Shown here: positions 44,491 to 56,179 of the stretch, piece after piece | How positions within the stretch are numbered: position 1 is the first letter of the stretch | Layout: each line of letters starts with the position of its first letter | Assembly: GCA_022315425.1 (NCBI GenBank) | Contig: JAIUPT010000032.1 | Location: 980,501-1,044,500, forward strand | DNA: 64,000 nucleotides | DNA from: Pseudevernia furfuracea | Lineage: Eukaryota; Ascomycota; Lecanoromycetes; Lecanorales; Parmeliaceae | Direction: 5' to 3' | Translations under genes and position numbers: made by a program | The notes under the pieces: model-generated | The model's input: the letters and a program-made list of their open reading frames with translations, nothing else | The model's database searches: none | Told to the model about the DNA's origin: nothing

Positions 44491-45034
44491 TTGAGAGCGC
44501 GTATACTTCGAAGCATGATACCCATTTGATCTAAATACGATGTAAAGCATGGCTTTCTCAATACTGCCTCAGCCAAATCTTTGATCCTGCCTTGATCCTG
44601 GGCGCAGCCAACTTCCACCTCCGCCATCCGTCTTACTGCCCAGTAAGCAAGCTCGTCTCCACTACCTACATCCCTCTTTCTCCGTTGTAAGCTCAAGTCT
44701 ATCTGACTCCAAACTTTGAAGGCAGGGTCCATGCCCAATGCGCGCAACACATGGTAGGAAAGGACCAGGTGTGGAATCCAAATTTTTGTGAACCGTGGAC
44801 ATCCTTTGGAGGGTCTCGCAGTCCTGCAGCAATCTTGAGGCTCATTGGCAGAGGGAGAAGCTTGCTCATTCTGCGTCTCGGTTCCTTTTGCTGTGAAGTA
44901 AGAGCATTGTCAGTATTGTATATCAGATGGTCAACGATGGGTTCAGTCGTCTTGACCGGGTGAGTATAAGCGACGCACCTAGCGGGAGCTCCCAGTGATA
45001 TTTTGCTTTCGATGACAGGGCAGTAAACCTCAAT
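44491..45034. other. ESS2 3' flank / PTH1 3' flank with unexplained open frame
   Basis: 544 bp between convergent genes. The minus strand is open from ~44897 to 44373, overlapping the ESS2 3' end antisense; it contains phrases such as HLVLSYHVLRALGMDP and LAEAVLRKPCF but no start codon upstream in frame and no family I know. Confidence 0.4.
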
Positions 45035-45751
45035 CTAGATGTAGGTCGGACCTTTGGATAGCCCATGAACATCCTTCAATACCAGTTCATCCTTTCCCTG
45101 CACCTTCTTGAGAATCCGCACCACCTCCTCCACGCTCTGGTTGACCTTCTGCTCTTCCATCACGCTCATCTTCCTGAGAACATAGTTCGCAACGTCCCTG
45201 CTGTCCCTGCTCTCGGGTCTCCCGATCCCGATCCCAATCCGCGTGAACGTCATTCCTCCAAGGCTGCTCACACAACTCTTGAGCCCGTTGTGTCCCTTGG
45301 CGCTCCCACCGATTTTGGCCTTGATTTTCCCCAACGGAGACTCTAGCTCATCGTGTACAATGACCAGTTTCGCCCTGGTACGATCTTCGTTGGGCAGGTC
45401 TCGCAGGAAGGTCTTCCAGGCAGTGGCAACGGCGGGGCCGCTTACGTTCATGAAAGTGGGGGACTGCCAGAGGGTGAAATCACCGCCGCGGGAGAGGAGA
45501 CCGTTCCCGTGAGGGCGGCTTTTGGCGAAGGGCGGGTAGGAGAGGGATTGTTGGAGGGAGGATAGTAAGGTGTGGCCTGCGGCGTGGAGGGTATTCCTGT
45601 ATTGTGGGGATGGATTGCCGAGGGAGGCGATGAGAAGAGGGCGACGAAGCATGCGTGGGTCAACTCCACTTGAAGGGTCTGGAATGGTTGGGGAGTTCGA
45701 GGGAGGTGTAGACAAGGGGTTTGTCTTTTTGTTGGTTTCTGTCAGTGTCAT
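45035..45751 (-). CDS. PTH1: Peptidyl-tRNA hydrolase (PTH1 type)
   Basis: Releases tRNA from stalled peptidyl-tRNA. Intronless, 238 aa. After a Thr/Ser/Pro-rich leader (residues 1-35) comes the bacterial-type fold: LLIASLGNPSPQYRNTLHAAGH, with a His equivalent to the catalytic base; QSPTFMNVSGPAV; and VHDELESPLGKIKAKIGGSAKGHNGLKS, then GIGRPESRD. The leader may be a mitochondrial signal, as bacterial-type PTH1 in fungi is often organellar; it lacks strong positive charge, so this is unsure. The second Met (MLRRPLL, residue 34) is a possible alternative start. Confidence 0.92.
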   Translation of the reverse strand: MTLTETNKKTNPLSTPPSNSPTIPDPSSGVDPRMLRRPLLIASLGNPSPQYRNTLHAAGHTLLSSLQQSLSYPPFAKSRPHGNGLLSRGGDFTLWQSPTFMNVSGPAVATAWKTFLRDLPNEDRTRAKLVIVHDELESPLGKIKAKIGGSAKGHNGLKSCVSSLGGMTFTRIGIGIGRPESRDSRDVANYVLRKMSVMEEQKVNQSVEEVVRILKKVQGKDELVLKDVHGLSKGPTYI

Positions 45752-47808
45752 CCTTTCGATGGCGGTTCGATTAAGTACTTTAGTGTATTGCTCTTTTCTA
45801 AGCGCGATAGGCGCGTGTATCTCCGTACTTATGCGGCGGTGCCTATTTCAGAGCACCACTGATGCCAGTAAAGATGAGATTTGTAAATGTTCTTGACCGG
45901 CAACGAAGGATTATCTCCTCATTATGTATGCGAAGTGCTTGGGAACAAAGGTGTTCCTGCTCAAAGCCCCTTTGAGTACTTTGCGGCCTTTTCTACCTCG
46001 ATGCCTTGTGATTGCTTGCTTCTCTTTAAGACAAAGCGTTCTTGGTGGGGAGCTTTGGTGTTGTCGCTCAAAGGCCATGGGCTTGAAGCTGATTGATCTT
46101 TACTAGACTAGGATAAGAAACCACCTTGATCCTCTCGTGCTCGCCAACCTCAAAGCCCTCCCACCCTGTACGCAGTCTCTGTTTTGATCCTTTGGGCCAT
46201 CGAATCCTTTCCTGTAATTCGAAGGGTCTTCCTCAGACCACGGTAGAGTTGATTAATATAGTATGCGTGATCAGTTGGGACCGTATTGCAACTCAGCGGC
46301 CTTTTTGGGCGGGCTTTTTCTGGGGGGCGGTTAGGTACTCGTACTTACTCTACTTTGTGGCTTCGACGAAAGTGTAAGCGGAATTTAAGCTTCGGCTCCG
46401 GCACTGCGCTCAAGAATAAGAAGGCAACGTTGAAGACTGCAGCTTACGAGTCAGCATCCCAACGGCCTGAAAGCATGCCGGTAGGGTGATCTCGCAACCT
46501 CTGTTTCTACTGACTGCATTCTCTTCAAGTTTAACTTCCGAACAAGCTTTGTTTCGAAAACGATGGTTTTTGCTGATATTACTAGCATAGTAAAAGCCAT
46601 GAGCGGCTGCATCTTACTCGTTTAGAATTATAGATGCGAAATTACCCTGGTGGCTGCTCGTATTGGTCGCGAAGTTTTGTCTCATACGCCGCACACGTCG
46701 CCACTGGCTTCAAGCCCCATAGCTGACATTGTTGTAATTTCCTATACCTCTCCTCTTCTCCCCAATGTAATTCACAGCGGCAAATCTACTCAGGAGTACT
46801 TCAGTAACCGAAGTATCATATTATACGAATCGAGAGCTGCCAACCCTTCTATGTCCTCTTTGAAATCTAATACATTATCGCCGACTATACCAAGGATCTT
46901 GCGGGTATCAACCAGAAGATTTTGCCTGCGGGTATGTGCCAGCTAAGCATTCTGTTCAATATATAATCGAGCTTGGGATCCCACATGGCAGTCACTCCAA
47001 GCAATCAACCTTCCGGATGGCACGAAATTCCAAACCGGCTCCATAGCCACGTTGCTTCACAACATCCGCCTATAAGCAGTCTCTCAGGATGGTTACCTCA
47101 CGGCCAAAGCAAGAAAGAGATTTGTAAGAATACTGGCGAAGTACATATGATTCAATAGACTTGTCCGATGGCTCAAGTAATGCCTCGGACAGAAATGCTG
47201 ACTTTGGATATTTGTAGGTAGGAGAAAGCATGAGATATTCGAGAAGCAGAAATTCAAGTCTGGGATGAAAGCGAGTATACCACCACTTCGGAAGTGGGGA
47301 ATGTTCGACCTGTTCAGCGAAGAGGAACGGGTACAGGGCAAACGTCCGGGGAGGAAAGTCATGAGGGAAGAAGGATGAAGATAAAGGCCTGAAATTGCAA
47401 GGAGGTACCATGGTACAGAGACATTTGTAAATGAATTGGCTCGGATTTATAAAATCATATGTCAACTGTAGTATACTCCCATACATATATAATAATATAA
47501 ATAATATAAATCTAAGGTACCTATGTACTCTCCACCGTGCATGAAAGGTAACAATCATTGCAGCGGACAGATGCGGCCCGCGCCGCTGTTAAAGTCAAAT
47601 AGTCATGTCCTATTTACCCATCTACCTTACGAGCTCAACCTTTCCCATCTTTCTTTCCCCATCTCTTTTTTCCCATCTTTTTTGGAGCCCAAACTTCCTC
47701 CTTTTTTGTTTCCCCCGTATGACCTTCGTCCTTTGCTTTCTGTAAACACCACCAGCAGTCTGAAATGAACATTCCTTGTCGTCCTACCAGATTGGCCTTG
47801 TGAGGGCA
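45752..47808. other. 2-kb gene-poor interval
   Basis: 2057 bp without a gene I can support. Contents: an AT-rich run with ATA/TAA repeats at ~47486-47513 and a long pyrimidine-rich stretch at ~47640-47770 just upstream of the UIM gene. Open frames at 46650-46946 (+) and 47070-47558 (-) are the longest but lack domains and splice support. Confidence 0.45.
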
Positions 47809-50768
47809 ATGGCTTCCATCCACGAACCCAGCGACCAAGATATCCAAGGCTTCATCGCTGTCACTAGTGCTCCCCATAGCAGAGCTATCCAATATCTAAG
47901 GGTTCGGCTGAGTGAAACTTTGGAGCCAATGTCAGGCTGATGCTGGCATAGGCTCACAACAAAGATCTCGGGAGGGCTATCAATGCCTACTTTGACAACC
48001 CCAGTGCTATTTTCGATCAGGTAAGCTCTCCTCCTCGCATAAGCCAAGCGTCCTGGCTCACCAACACCTCAGCAGAGCCAGGTCTTCTATGATGAAAGTC
48101 AATTTCACCCAGATAAGACCGAGGGTCCCCAAAATCAGGGTCAATCTTGTAAGCTTTCATGGCCAGACACGGTTCATGCAAATCCTTGGTCAAATATTCT
48201 GCATGTGCAAAATCTGACCTAATTCGCGCCGAGAAGCTTTCACAGTCCATCCTGCCGATACGCTCAAGCCCAATGTCTTCAGTGATACCGCACCCTCAAG
48301 ACCGCCTTCGAGAGTAAGTACGCGGGGTAATGAACTTGGTGAGAACATCTGTCTCGAATCTTTCTGCAAGAAGCCTGGCTGACCAATTCGACCCAGGCGC
48401 GTCCCAAAATACGAATTTTGACGAGGATGGTGATGAGCAGTTGAACCGGGCCATGGCGATGTCAATGAGCGAGAGTCAGACCTTTCCTAGCCAAGAGACA
48501 GGGACGATTGAATATGACAAGCAGACTTTTGGTCCTGCAACTCGAGAACACTACGAGACTGACAACTGGGCGGTGGTCCATCCTGCAGCTCAAGCTCAAG
48601 CTCAAGAGATCCTGCTTAATCCCGAGCCTCATGGCCGTAAGCGGCAGCCAAATAGCCCAGCATTTTTCAAGACACCTTCAACAGGTCATCGTCTATCAGC
48701 TCTCATCAAGATATTTCACGCAATACCGATGGCAAGAGAGGCTCTGCTCAATAGAACGCGAACGCTGCAGGACTACGGTCACGAGAAAGACTGGTGGGAT
48801 GGGATACCAGTAAAAGTGCTGAGGATTGTTAACATGGATGCTGATGGGCGAAGAATCAACGAGGATGACGTTGTCTATGAAGCCCAACGCCTCATGGCTT
48901 TCCTTGACAAAACCGATAGAGCTTATGGCAGCACCAACGTTTTGGCAGGGCTCGAAGGTGTTGGGCTGCAAGAAGATGATAAGGCCTCAACTTTTATGAG
49001 CACATGGCAAGCGGCCGTAGCTCGCTCTGGATCACCGTTGGCCAATATTTTTGAGTCCGTTGGGACCAAGTTGGATCCTAACGATCCAGAAGACGCACGC
49101 TCAGAGCATATCCTTTATCTTAATGTCAACGTCGATAATGAGACCTCAGGCAAGGGGCTGACGCTGTATGAAGCTCTGGACCATCTAATGTGGGGAGACG
49201 CCAAAGAAGACGTTGAGATTTATCTTGAAAAAGTTGGAGAAGTTTTTGCGATGGAGGTCAAGAATCAGGTCGAGCACGTTTCTGGACTCGGTATTGAGAT
49301 CCCACCCATATGGTATGCTGATCGGTACCGGCCATCACACACGCAACATGCGAAAGATATGCTAGCTCGCAAGGCTGCAGTGAAGACCCAACTCCAGGAT
49401 GAGGAGAAGCTCCAAACAGGAATTTCGAGATTCCAAAAGCCTGGGGGTGGCACACAACTCGACGTTGCCAAACTACTTGCAAAAACAACCGCATACTTCG
49501 AGCGGAAGAAGGCGTACCAAGATGCCGCCAAGGAACCTTCGTTGACAAAACAGCATTCTCATGAAGATTTTGGACAGAACCAAGATCATACTGACCCAGT
49601 AGCCAAAGAGCTCAAAGCGTTGACGGCTCGGATATCGGACAAGCTGAAGAGTATGTAACGCTCGGTAATCACTGCTGGCCTGCTGACCAATGTTGATTAG
49701 CTTTCAAGGAAGTTCGAGACCGTGCTCAAGAGAAGTTGAAAGAGATTTCGCAGTTGTACACGATACCTTCCAATGATCCAAAGCAGCCTCCTCATGAAAA
49801 GTACACACTTCGAGGAGTTTCGACGGGTGCAAATGTCGTCTACGTTCTCGAACAGACGAAGCCAGATGAAGAAGACGATATGCTCAGCACCGAAGCCAAC
49901 GACTGGCAGTGGTGGAAGGTTGAATATTTGAGCACGGACACGAAGCCAGTGGTACCCAAGGCAAGTTCACCTTTCATTCTGATCTTCGGTCCCGATGTCC
50001 ATGCTTGAAATAATACACAAGGAACCCGCGAGTTTAGCTGTTACTTCATGGAGCCAATGCTGACCTGGTTCTCTGTAGAAGGTGACCGAAGCCAACGTTC
50101 TTAAAGCTGCAAGTACCGACTCCCAGAGTGCTCTCTTAGTCTACGCCAATGAGAAGGCAATCTCTTATGAATCAGGCGAGCTGCCGTCTCCGCTCTATGT
50201 ACGTTTATGCTGATTCCAACTGTCTCATACATACTGACTGCGCCAGAACTTCGTCCGGGCAGACAACCTCAGCTTCAGCGCCGAGCTGGATGGATTGGAT
50301 CCGCCGGCGCCTGCCACGCCAACAAAAAGAAAGGCCGACGACGACGACTTTGACATGAACAATCATCGATCTCCTCCGTATGACAGGACATACGATGCAA
50401 TCTCGAATGATGACCTTGATCCCAATCCACCTGGCTATGACACTAGTCCGTCCCCTCCACATCCACCTATATACCCACGCATTAGTCCTCGCAAAGCTGG
50501 CGTGACTGGAAGCTATGATGATTCCATACCAACAAGTCTCAAAGCCAGTAGACCGACCATCGACCCCACCTCCATGGCGCTTGACCCGGATGGGACAAAT
50601 GACTACGGCCAAGAGATGAAAGAACGCAAAGGCCAGAAAGGCCTACTGCACCGGCAAAAGAAGGTTAAGGAGACTCAAGATTACTCGCTTGGGAGCTATG
50701 TGCCCGAGATCACTATGGAGGATGACGAAGAAGATGAAGATCAGAGAGGTAGTAGGGACAGCGTTTGA
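47809..50768 (+). CDS. UBA-like/UIM protein with degenerate USP (USP25/28-like) domain
   Basis: Eight exons: 47809..47901, 47952..48020, 48073..48148, 48237..48338, 48397..49650, 49701..49960, 50079..50198 and 50247..50768, giving 831 aa. Residues ~1-55 form a UBA-like helical bundle (DIQGFIAV, AHNKDLGRAINAYFDNP). A textbook ubiquitin-interacting motif follows (DGDEQLNRAMAMSMSESQ). The middle resembles a USP catalytic fold: TGHRLSALIKIFHAIPMAREAL sits where active USPs have GNTCW, and the C-terminal WWKVEY and KVTEANVLKAA ... LLVYAN match the USP end. Neither the catalytic Cys nor the His-box (SGHY) is seen. The intron 49961..50078 has a GC donor (AAG|GCAAGT). Exon 4's donor (48339) is inferred. 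Likely a ubiquitin-binding scaffold. Confidence 0.8.
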
Positions 50769-51217
50769 TTTTGCTGCTGAGATACCCCGTCCACAAGCGG
50801 ACTGTAACAACTTAAAGAATGACATTGTTTGGAGCAAATTGTATTACTGTACCATATTAGCATCAACTAGGCTCTTGATAACCTGAATTTCACCACTTGA
50901 CTGACTGATGGTAATTCTAAGCACCTGAAAGACATGCATCTCTAATAAGGTAATCGCCGAATACATCGAACGCCGGCTGTTGCCGGCAAATGCTCAGCCC
51001 TATGGAATAAGCCGTGGTTTTGCGTCACTCTACCTACGGAGTACACTGTAAACATTACTTAACAAACGTCCGCTGCAGTATATCTCTTCTTGATCATATC
51101 GACACGGGGCATACGCTAGGGGAAGTCTGGTGGAAGCAGTTCGAAGAAGGGACGGCCAGGAGCTTAGGAGCTGAGGAGCTGGGACGAGGCAGCCAAGTAC
51201 AAAGACAGTGCATGAGC
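50769..51217. other. Upstream region of ABCC transporter
   Basis: 449 bp. Two GCCGGC palindromes, at 50972-50977 and 50982-50987, form CGG-N6-CCG, a layout recognised by Zn2Cys6 regulators. The frame upstream of the chosen ATG is open to 51014 but starts only with GTG. Confidence 0.45.
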
Positions 51218-54200
51218 ATGCGGTCTGCAGCAGTGCCGCAGACGGTCTTCTCTGCCAATATAATCCACGGGCCTTTTTGGCCGGACTACCTCCGTGCGGC
51301 AGCCAAGGACGAGAATACACAGCCTTTATGCGGGAACAACGAGGGTTGGGGTCCAATAAGCCCGTTCCGGTACGACTTTTCTCCCTGCTTTCTCGACGTG
51401 TGGATCAGTGTTGTGGCGGTATTTGGCATTATATTTGGCGCGGCTGCAATCTGGTGGCTCCTGAAGAAGAGAAGCCCATCACCCGTCGTCAAGAATTGGC
51501 ACTTCTACACGAAACTCGCAGTGATCGCTGCTTTGCTCGTCACCACTACCCTCCAAGCATGCCTACAGATCGATGCGCTTCCTGGGGTATGGTTCGGCGA
51601 CTTTCGCTTCTGGACATCAATCATCACGTTGGGTTCGCTAGCAATCATTGGTGGCGTTCAATACCTTGAGCACTGGCGGAGTCGGCAGCCAAATGGCATA
51701 GTGCTGTTCTATTGGCTGTTCTTGCTGATAGCCTTCGGTGTGAAGCTTCGGTCGCTGATCTCACAGCAAGCATTCCGGACCCGGCTACCGTACTTTGTTA
51801 CCTTTATTGTCAGCTTTGGGCTTGCTGCTTTTGAATTTGCTCTGGAGTACCTGGTTCCGAAGAAGCAGTCGGCATATGATGCCCTTGGGGATGAAGATGA
51901 ATGCCCCATCGGATATGCAGATATCTTCAGTATCCTTACGTTCAGCTGGATGACCCCAATGATGAAATATGGGTATAAGGAGTACCTGACACAGGATGAC
52001 CTATGGAACCTTAGGAGGATGGATACTACAAAAGTGACCGGGGATATACTAGAGCAGACATGGGCTGATGAACTTGAAAAGAAACGCCCCTCCCTATGGA
52101 TGGCTCTATTCCGGGGGTTTGGTGGGCCCTACTTTTGGGGCTCTGTTATCAAAACTTTTAGCGATATCTTATCATTCGTACAGCCACAACTGCTGAGACT
52201 TTTGATCTCTTTCGTTGACTCCTATCGGGGAGGCAATCCTCATCCGCAGCCTGTGATCAGAGGAATCGCCATTTCGCTTGCTATGTTTGCCGTGTCAGTA
52301 GTGCAAACAGCTTTGCTCCACCAGTACTTCCAGCGTGCTTTTGAAACAGGCATGAGGGTCAAGTCGTCATTGACTTCCATGATATACGCCAAATCAATGA
52401 GATTATCGAACGAAGGCCGCGCCTCAAAGTCTACAGGTGACATTGTGAATTACATGGCTGTCGACACCCAGCGATTACAGGACCTTACGCAGTGGGGACA
52501 GATGCTATGGTCCGCACCATTTCAGATTGTTTTGTGCATGCTGTCGTTGTATCAGTTGGTCGGTATCAGCATGCTAGCAGGTGTCGCTGCTATGCTACTC
52601 ATGGTACCCATCAACGGGTTGATTGCTAGGATCATGAAAAATCTTCAAAAGAAACAGATGAAAAACAAGGATGCCAGAACACGGCTGGTCACAGAGATAC
52701 TGAACAATATGAAAAGCATCAAGTTGTTCGCCTGGTCTCAGGCCTTCATGAACAAGCTCAACTTCGTCCGCAACGAGCAAGAATTGAAGACTCTTCGCAA
52801 AATTGGCGCTTCCCAAGCCTTTGCGAACTTTACCTGGTCGACAACTCCTTTCCTAGTATCGTGCTCTACCTTCACGGTCTTTGTTCTCACGAGAGAAGAA
52901 CCTTTGACAACGGAACTTGTCTTTCCTGCTCTAACACTTTTCAATCTGCTCGGCTTCCCTTTGGCCATTCTGCCCATGGTGATTACGTCTATAATCGAGG
53001 CTACAGTAGCAGTAGGACGTCTTACCAGCTTCTTCGCGGCAGAGGAACTGCAACCCGACGCCGTGCAGACAAAGGATGCGGCTGCAAACAATGGGGACGA
53101 ATCAGTCCGTGTACGGGATGCTACCTTCACATGGGATCGTAAAGAAGGCCGCCACTGCTTAGAAGACATCAACTTTGTCGCCCGCAAAGCGGAATTAAGC
53201 TGTATCGTAGGTCGAGTTGGAGCAGGGAAGTCGTCTTTCTTAGAAGCTATTCTTGGAGACATATGGAAAATCCATGGCGAGGTTGTGATACATGGTCGTA
53301 CTGCATACGTGGCGCAGCAAGCATGGGTCATGAACGCAAGCGTCAAAGAGAATATTGTATTCGGCCATCGCTGGGATCCACACTTCTACGAGCGGACAAT
53401 CAACGCCTGCGCTCTAACCGAAGACCTAAAGACACTACCGGATGGAGACCAGACCGAGGTGGGAGAACGGGGAATATCTTTATCTGGGGGACAGAAAGCT
53501 CGTCTGACTCTGGCAAGAGCTGTGTACGCCCGGGCTGATGTCTACCTTCTCGACGATTGTCTTTCAGCTGTAGATCAACATGTGGGAAGACACTTGATCG
53601 AGAACGTACTCGGATCGAAAGGCCTATTAGCGGGGAAAACTAGAATACTAGCGACCAATTCGATTCCAGTACTCTTCGAGGCGGATTTTGTCACCCTAAT
53701 TCGTGATGGCAGAATCTTAGAAAAAGGGACGTATGAACAGCTCATCGCAATGAAAGGAGAGGTTGCAAATCTGATCAGAACCGCCAACAACGAAGAGCAA
53801 GAGACTCCATCTCCCAGTGTGGAAGACAGCAAAGATTCCACAAGCTCAGAGAGCGAGGATTCCAACACTGTTTTTGGTACAGGCACCGTCGACTCGTTTG
53901 CGGAAGAGAAAGACGAAGTTCAAGAAGGCATCACTCAACTGGCACCCATACGAGCCAACGCAGGCACTGGACGGAGAGCCAGCAACAATACACTACGACG
54001 CGCAAGCACAGCATCATTCAAAGGCCCTCACGGCAAGGTGACCGATGAAGAAGGAGAAGGCATCAAAACGAAGCAGAGCAAAGAATTTTCCGAACAAGGC
54101 AAAGTGAAGTGGAACGTGTATTTCGAGTATGCAAAGAATAGCAATCTGATTGCTGTATGCGTCTACCTGATCACAACCATTGGTGCACAAACGGCTCAAA

Positions 54201-56179
54201 TTGGGGGTAGCTTATGGTTGAAGCAGTGGTCCGAGGTCAATCAGGATTACGGTGGCAATCCCCATGTCGGTAAATATATCGGGATCTATTTTGCCTTCGG
54301 AATTGGAGGTGCGGGCCTTGTCGTGATACAGACGCTTATACTTTGGATATTCTGCTCAATTGAGGCTTCGCGCAAACTCCACGAAAGGATGGCCTATGCG
54401 ATATTCAGATCTCCGATGAGTTTCTTCGAGACCACTCCTTCTGGACGAATCCTGAATCGTTTCTCTAGTGACATTTACCGCGTCGATGAAGTGCTGGCGA
54501 GAACCTTCAACATGTTGTTTGTCAACAGTGCTCGGGCAATATTCACATTGATCCTGATTGCTGTTGCCACCCCAGTCTTCGTGGCGTTGATCATTCCCCT
54601 CGGAGCCGTCTACCTCTACATTCAGCGTTACTACTTACGCACTTCAAGGGAGCTGAAACGTCTCGACAGCATCAGCAGAAGTCCGATATATGCACATTTT
54701 CAAGAATCTCTTGGCGGCATCACAACGATCCGCGCTTATCGCCAGCAGAGCAGGTTTGCTTTAGAGAACGAATGGCGGGTGGATGCAAATCTTCGGGCAT
54801 ACTTTCCATCCATCAGTGCAAACCGGTGGCTGGCAGTTCGACTCGAGTTCATTGGTTCCTTCATCATCCTGGCGGCAGCTTCTTTTGCCATCATATCTGT
54901 CGCTACTGGTAGTGGCTTGTCAGCGGGCTTAGTGGGTCTAGCCATGTCGTACGTATTTTCGGAGCTTATTTCTCCTCTTTTAGACTCAGTCTTGAGTCTT
55001 GAGACATGTCTTGAGATTGTATACCCTGTAGACATGTTCCAAGGCTCAATATTCCCCCTCAAATAGGCAATACTGACTCCGAATTTGTAATCCAGATATG
55101 CCTTGCAGATTACCACTAGTCTAAATTGGATTGTGAGGCAAACTGTAGAGGTCGAGACGAACATAGTCTCGGTCGAGCGTGTTCTAGAGTATGCTAGGCT
55201 ACCGAGCGAGGCACCTGATGTTATCTCAAAGAATAGACCAAAGATCAGCTGGCCGGGGCAAGGAGTCGTCGATTTCAACAACTATTCAGCAAAATATCGA
55301 CCAGGCCTGAATTTGGTTCTCAAAAACATTAACCTTCATATTAAATCCCATGAGAAGATCGGCGTCGTCGGCCGTACTGGGGCGGGGAAATCGTCCCTTA
55401 CCTTGGCATTATTCAGGATTATTGAGCCCGACGCTGGGAGCATCTCGATCGATGGCCTGAACACATCGACCATTGGCCTTCTCGACCTTCGAGGCAGGCT
55501 TGCTATCATTCCTCAAGATGCAGCTCTCTTCGAAGGTACAATCCGAGACAACTTGGACCCGGGTCATATCCACGATGACACGGAACTTTGGAGCGTGCTA
55601 GGTGAGTCTGCTGATGCAATAATTCCTTTCTGCAGGCCCACTAATACGTGCAAGATCACGCACGGCTCAAAGAGCACGTCTCAAGCATGCAGGGCGGGCT
55701 CGAAGCCAATGTGCACGAAGGGGGTGAGTCTGCAATCAACACAATGCGATGGAGCAGAATCTTTGGAAATGATGTCTGACGTATCGGTGCAGGCTCGAAC
55801 TTGTCAGCAGGACAGCGGCAATTGATCTCCCTAGCCAGAGCACTGCTAACCCCAACGAACATTCTAGGTAAGCTGGATGAGTCATAGATGATGCTGCGTG
55901 TACTGACATTCCTGGGCAGTACTCGATGAGGCGACGGCAGCGGTAGATGTGGAGACTGATGCTATGTTGCAGACTACCCTTAGAAGCAATATGTTCAAGG
56001 ACCGCACTATTATTACGATTGCGCATCGGATCAATACCATCCTCGACTCGGATCGGATCGTCGTTTTGGACCACGGGACTGTTGCAGAGTTTGATACTCC
56101 GTCGGCCCTTGTCCGTGATAGGGGACTATTTTACGAGTTAGTCAAAGAGGCTGGCTTGCTAGAAAGTGTTGAAGAATGA
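51218..56179 (+). CDS. MRP-type full ABC transporter (ABCC, Ycf1/MRP-like)
   Basis: Exporter of organic anions/glutathione conjugates, probably vacuolar or plasma membrane. Exons 51218..54948, 55096..55601, 55655..55723, 55793..55867 and 55920..56179 give 1546 aa. An ATG at 51212 (MSM) would add two residues. The order is TMD0 (~50-250, five helices), a linker, TMD1, NBD1 (Walker A GRVGAGKSS ~665, signature LSGGQ ~753, Walker B LLDDC), a charged Ser-rich linker, TMD2, and NBD2 (Walker A GRTGAGKSS ~1335, LSAGQ, Walker B LVLDEAT). NBD1 has Asp where NBD2 has the catalytic Glu, as usual for ABCC. The first intron (147 nt) is 3n but holds a stop at 55064. Substrate unknown. Confidence 0.93.

Noticed and set aside
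46650..46946. 98-codon plus-strand ORF in the 2-kb gap
   Set aside because: No domain and no splice partner; codon use looks like non-coding DNA.
47070..47558. 162-codon minus-strand ORF
   Set aside because: Rich in Tyr/Phe/Leu in a way typical of chance frames in AT-rich DNA; no recognised motif.
54949..55066. In-frame extension of the first ABCC exon ending at 55066
   Set aside because: It leaves the conserved sequence immediately; the GTACGT donor and the exon at 55096 restore the expected SYALQITTSLNW.
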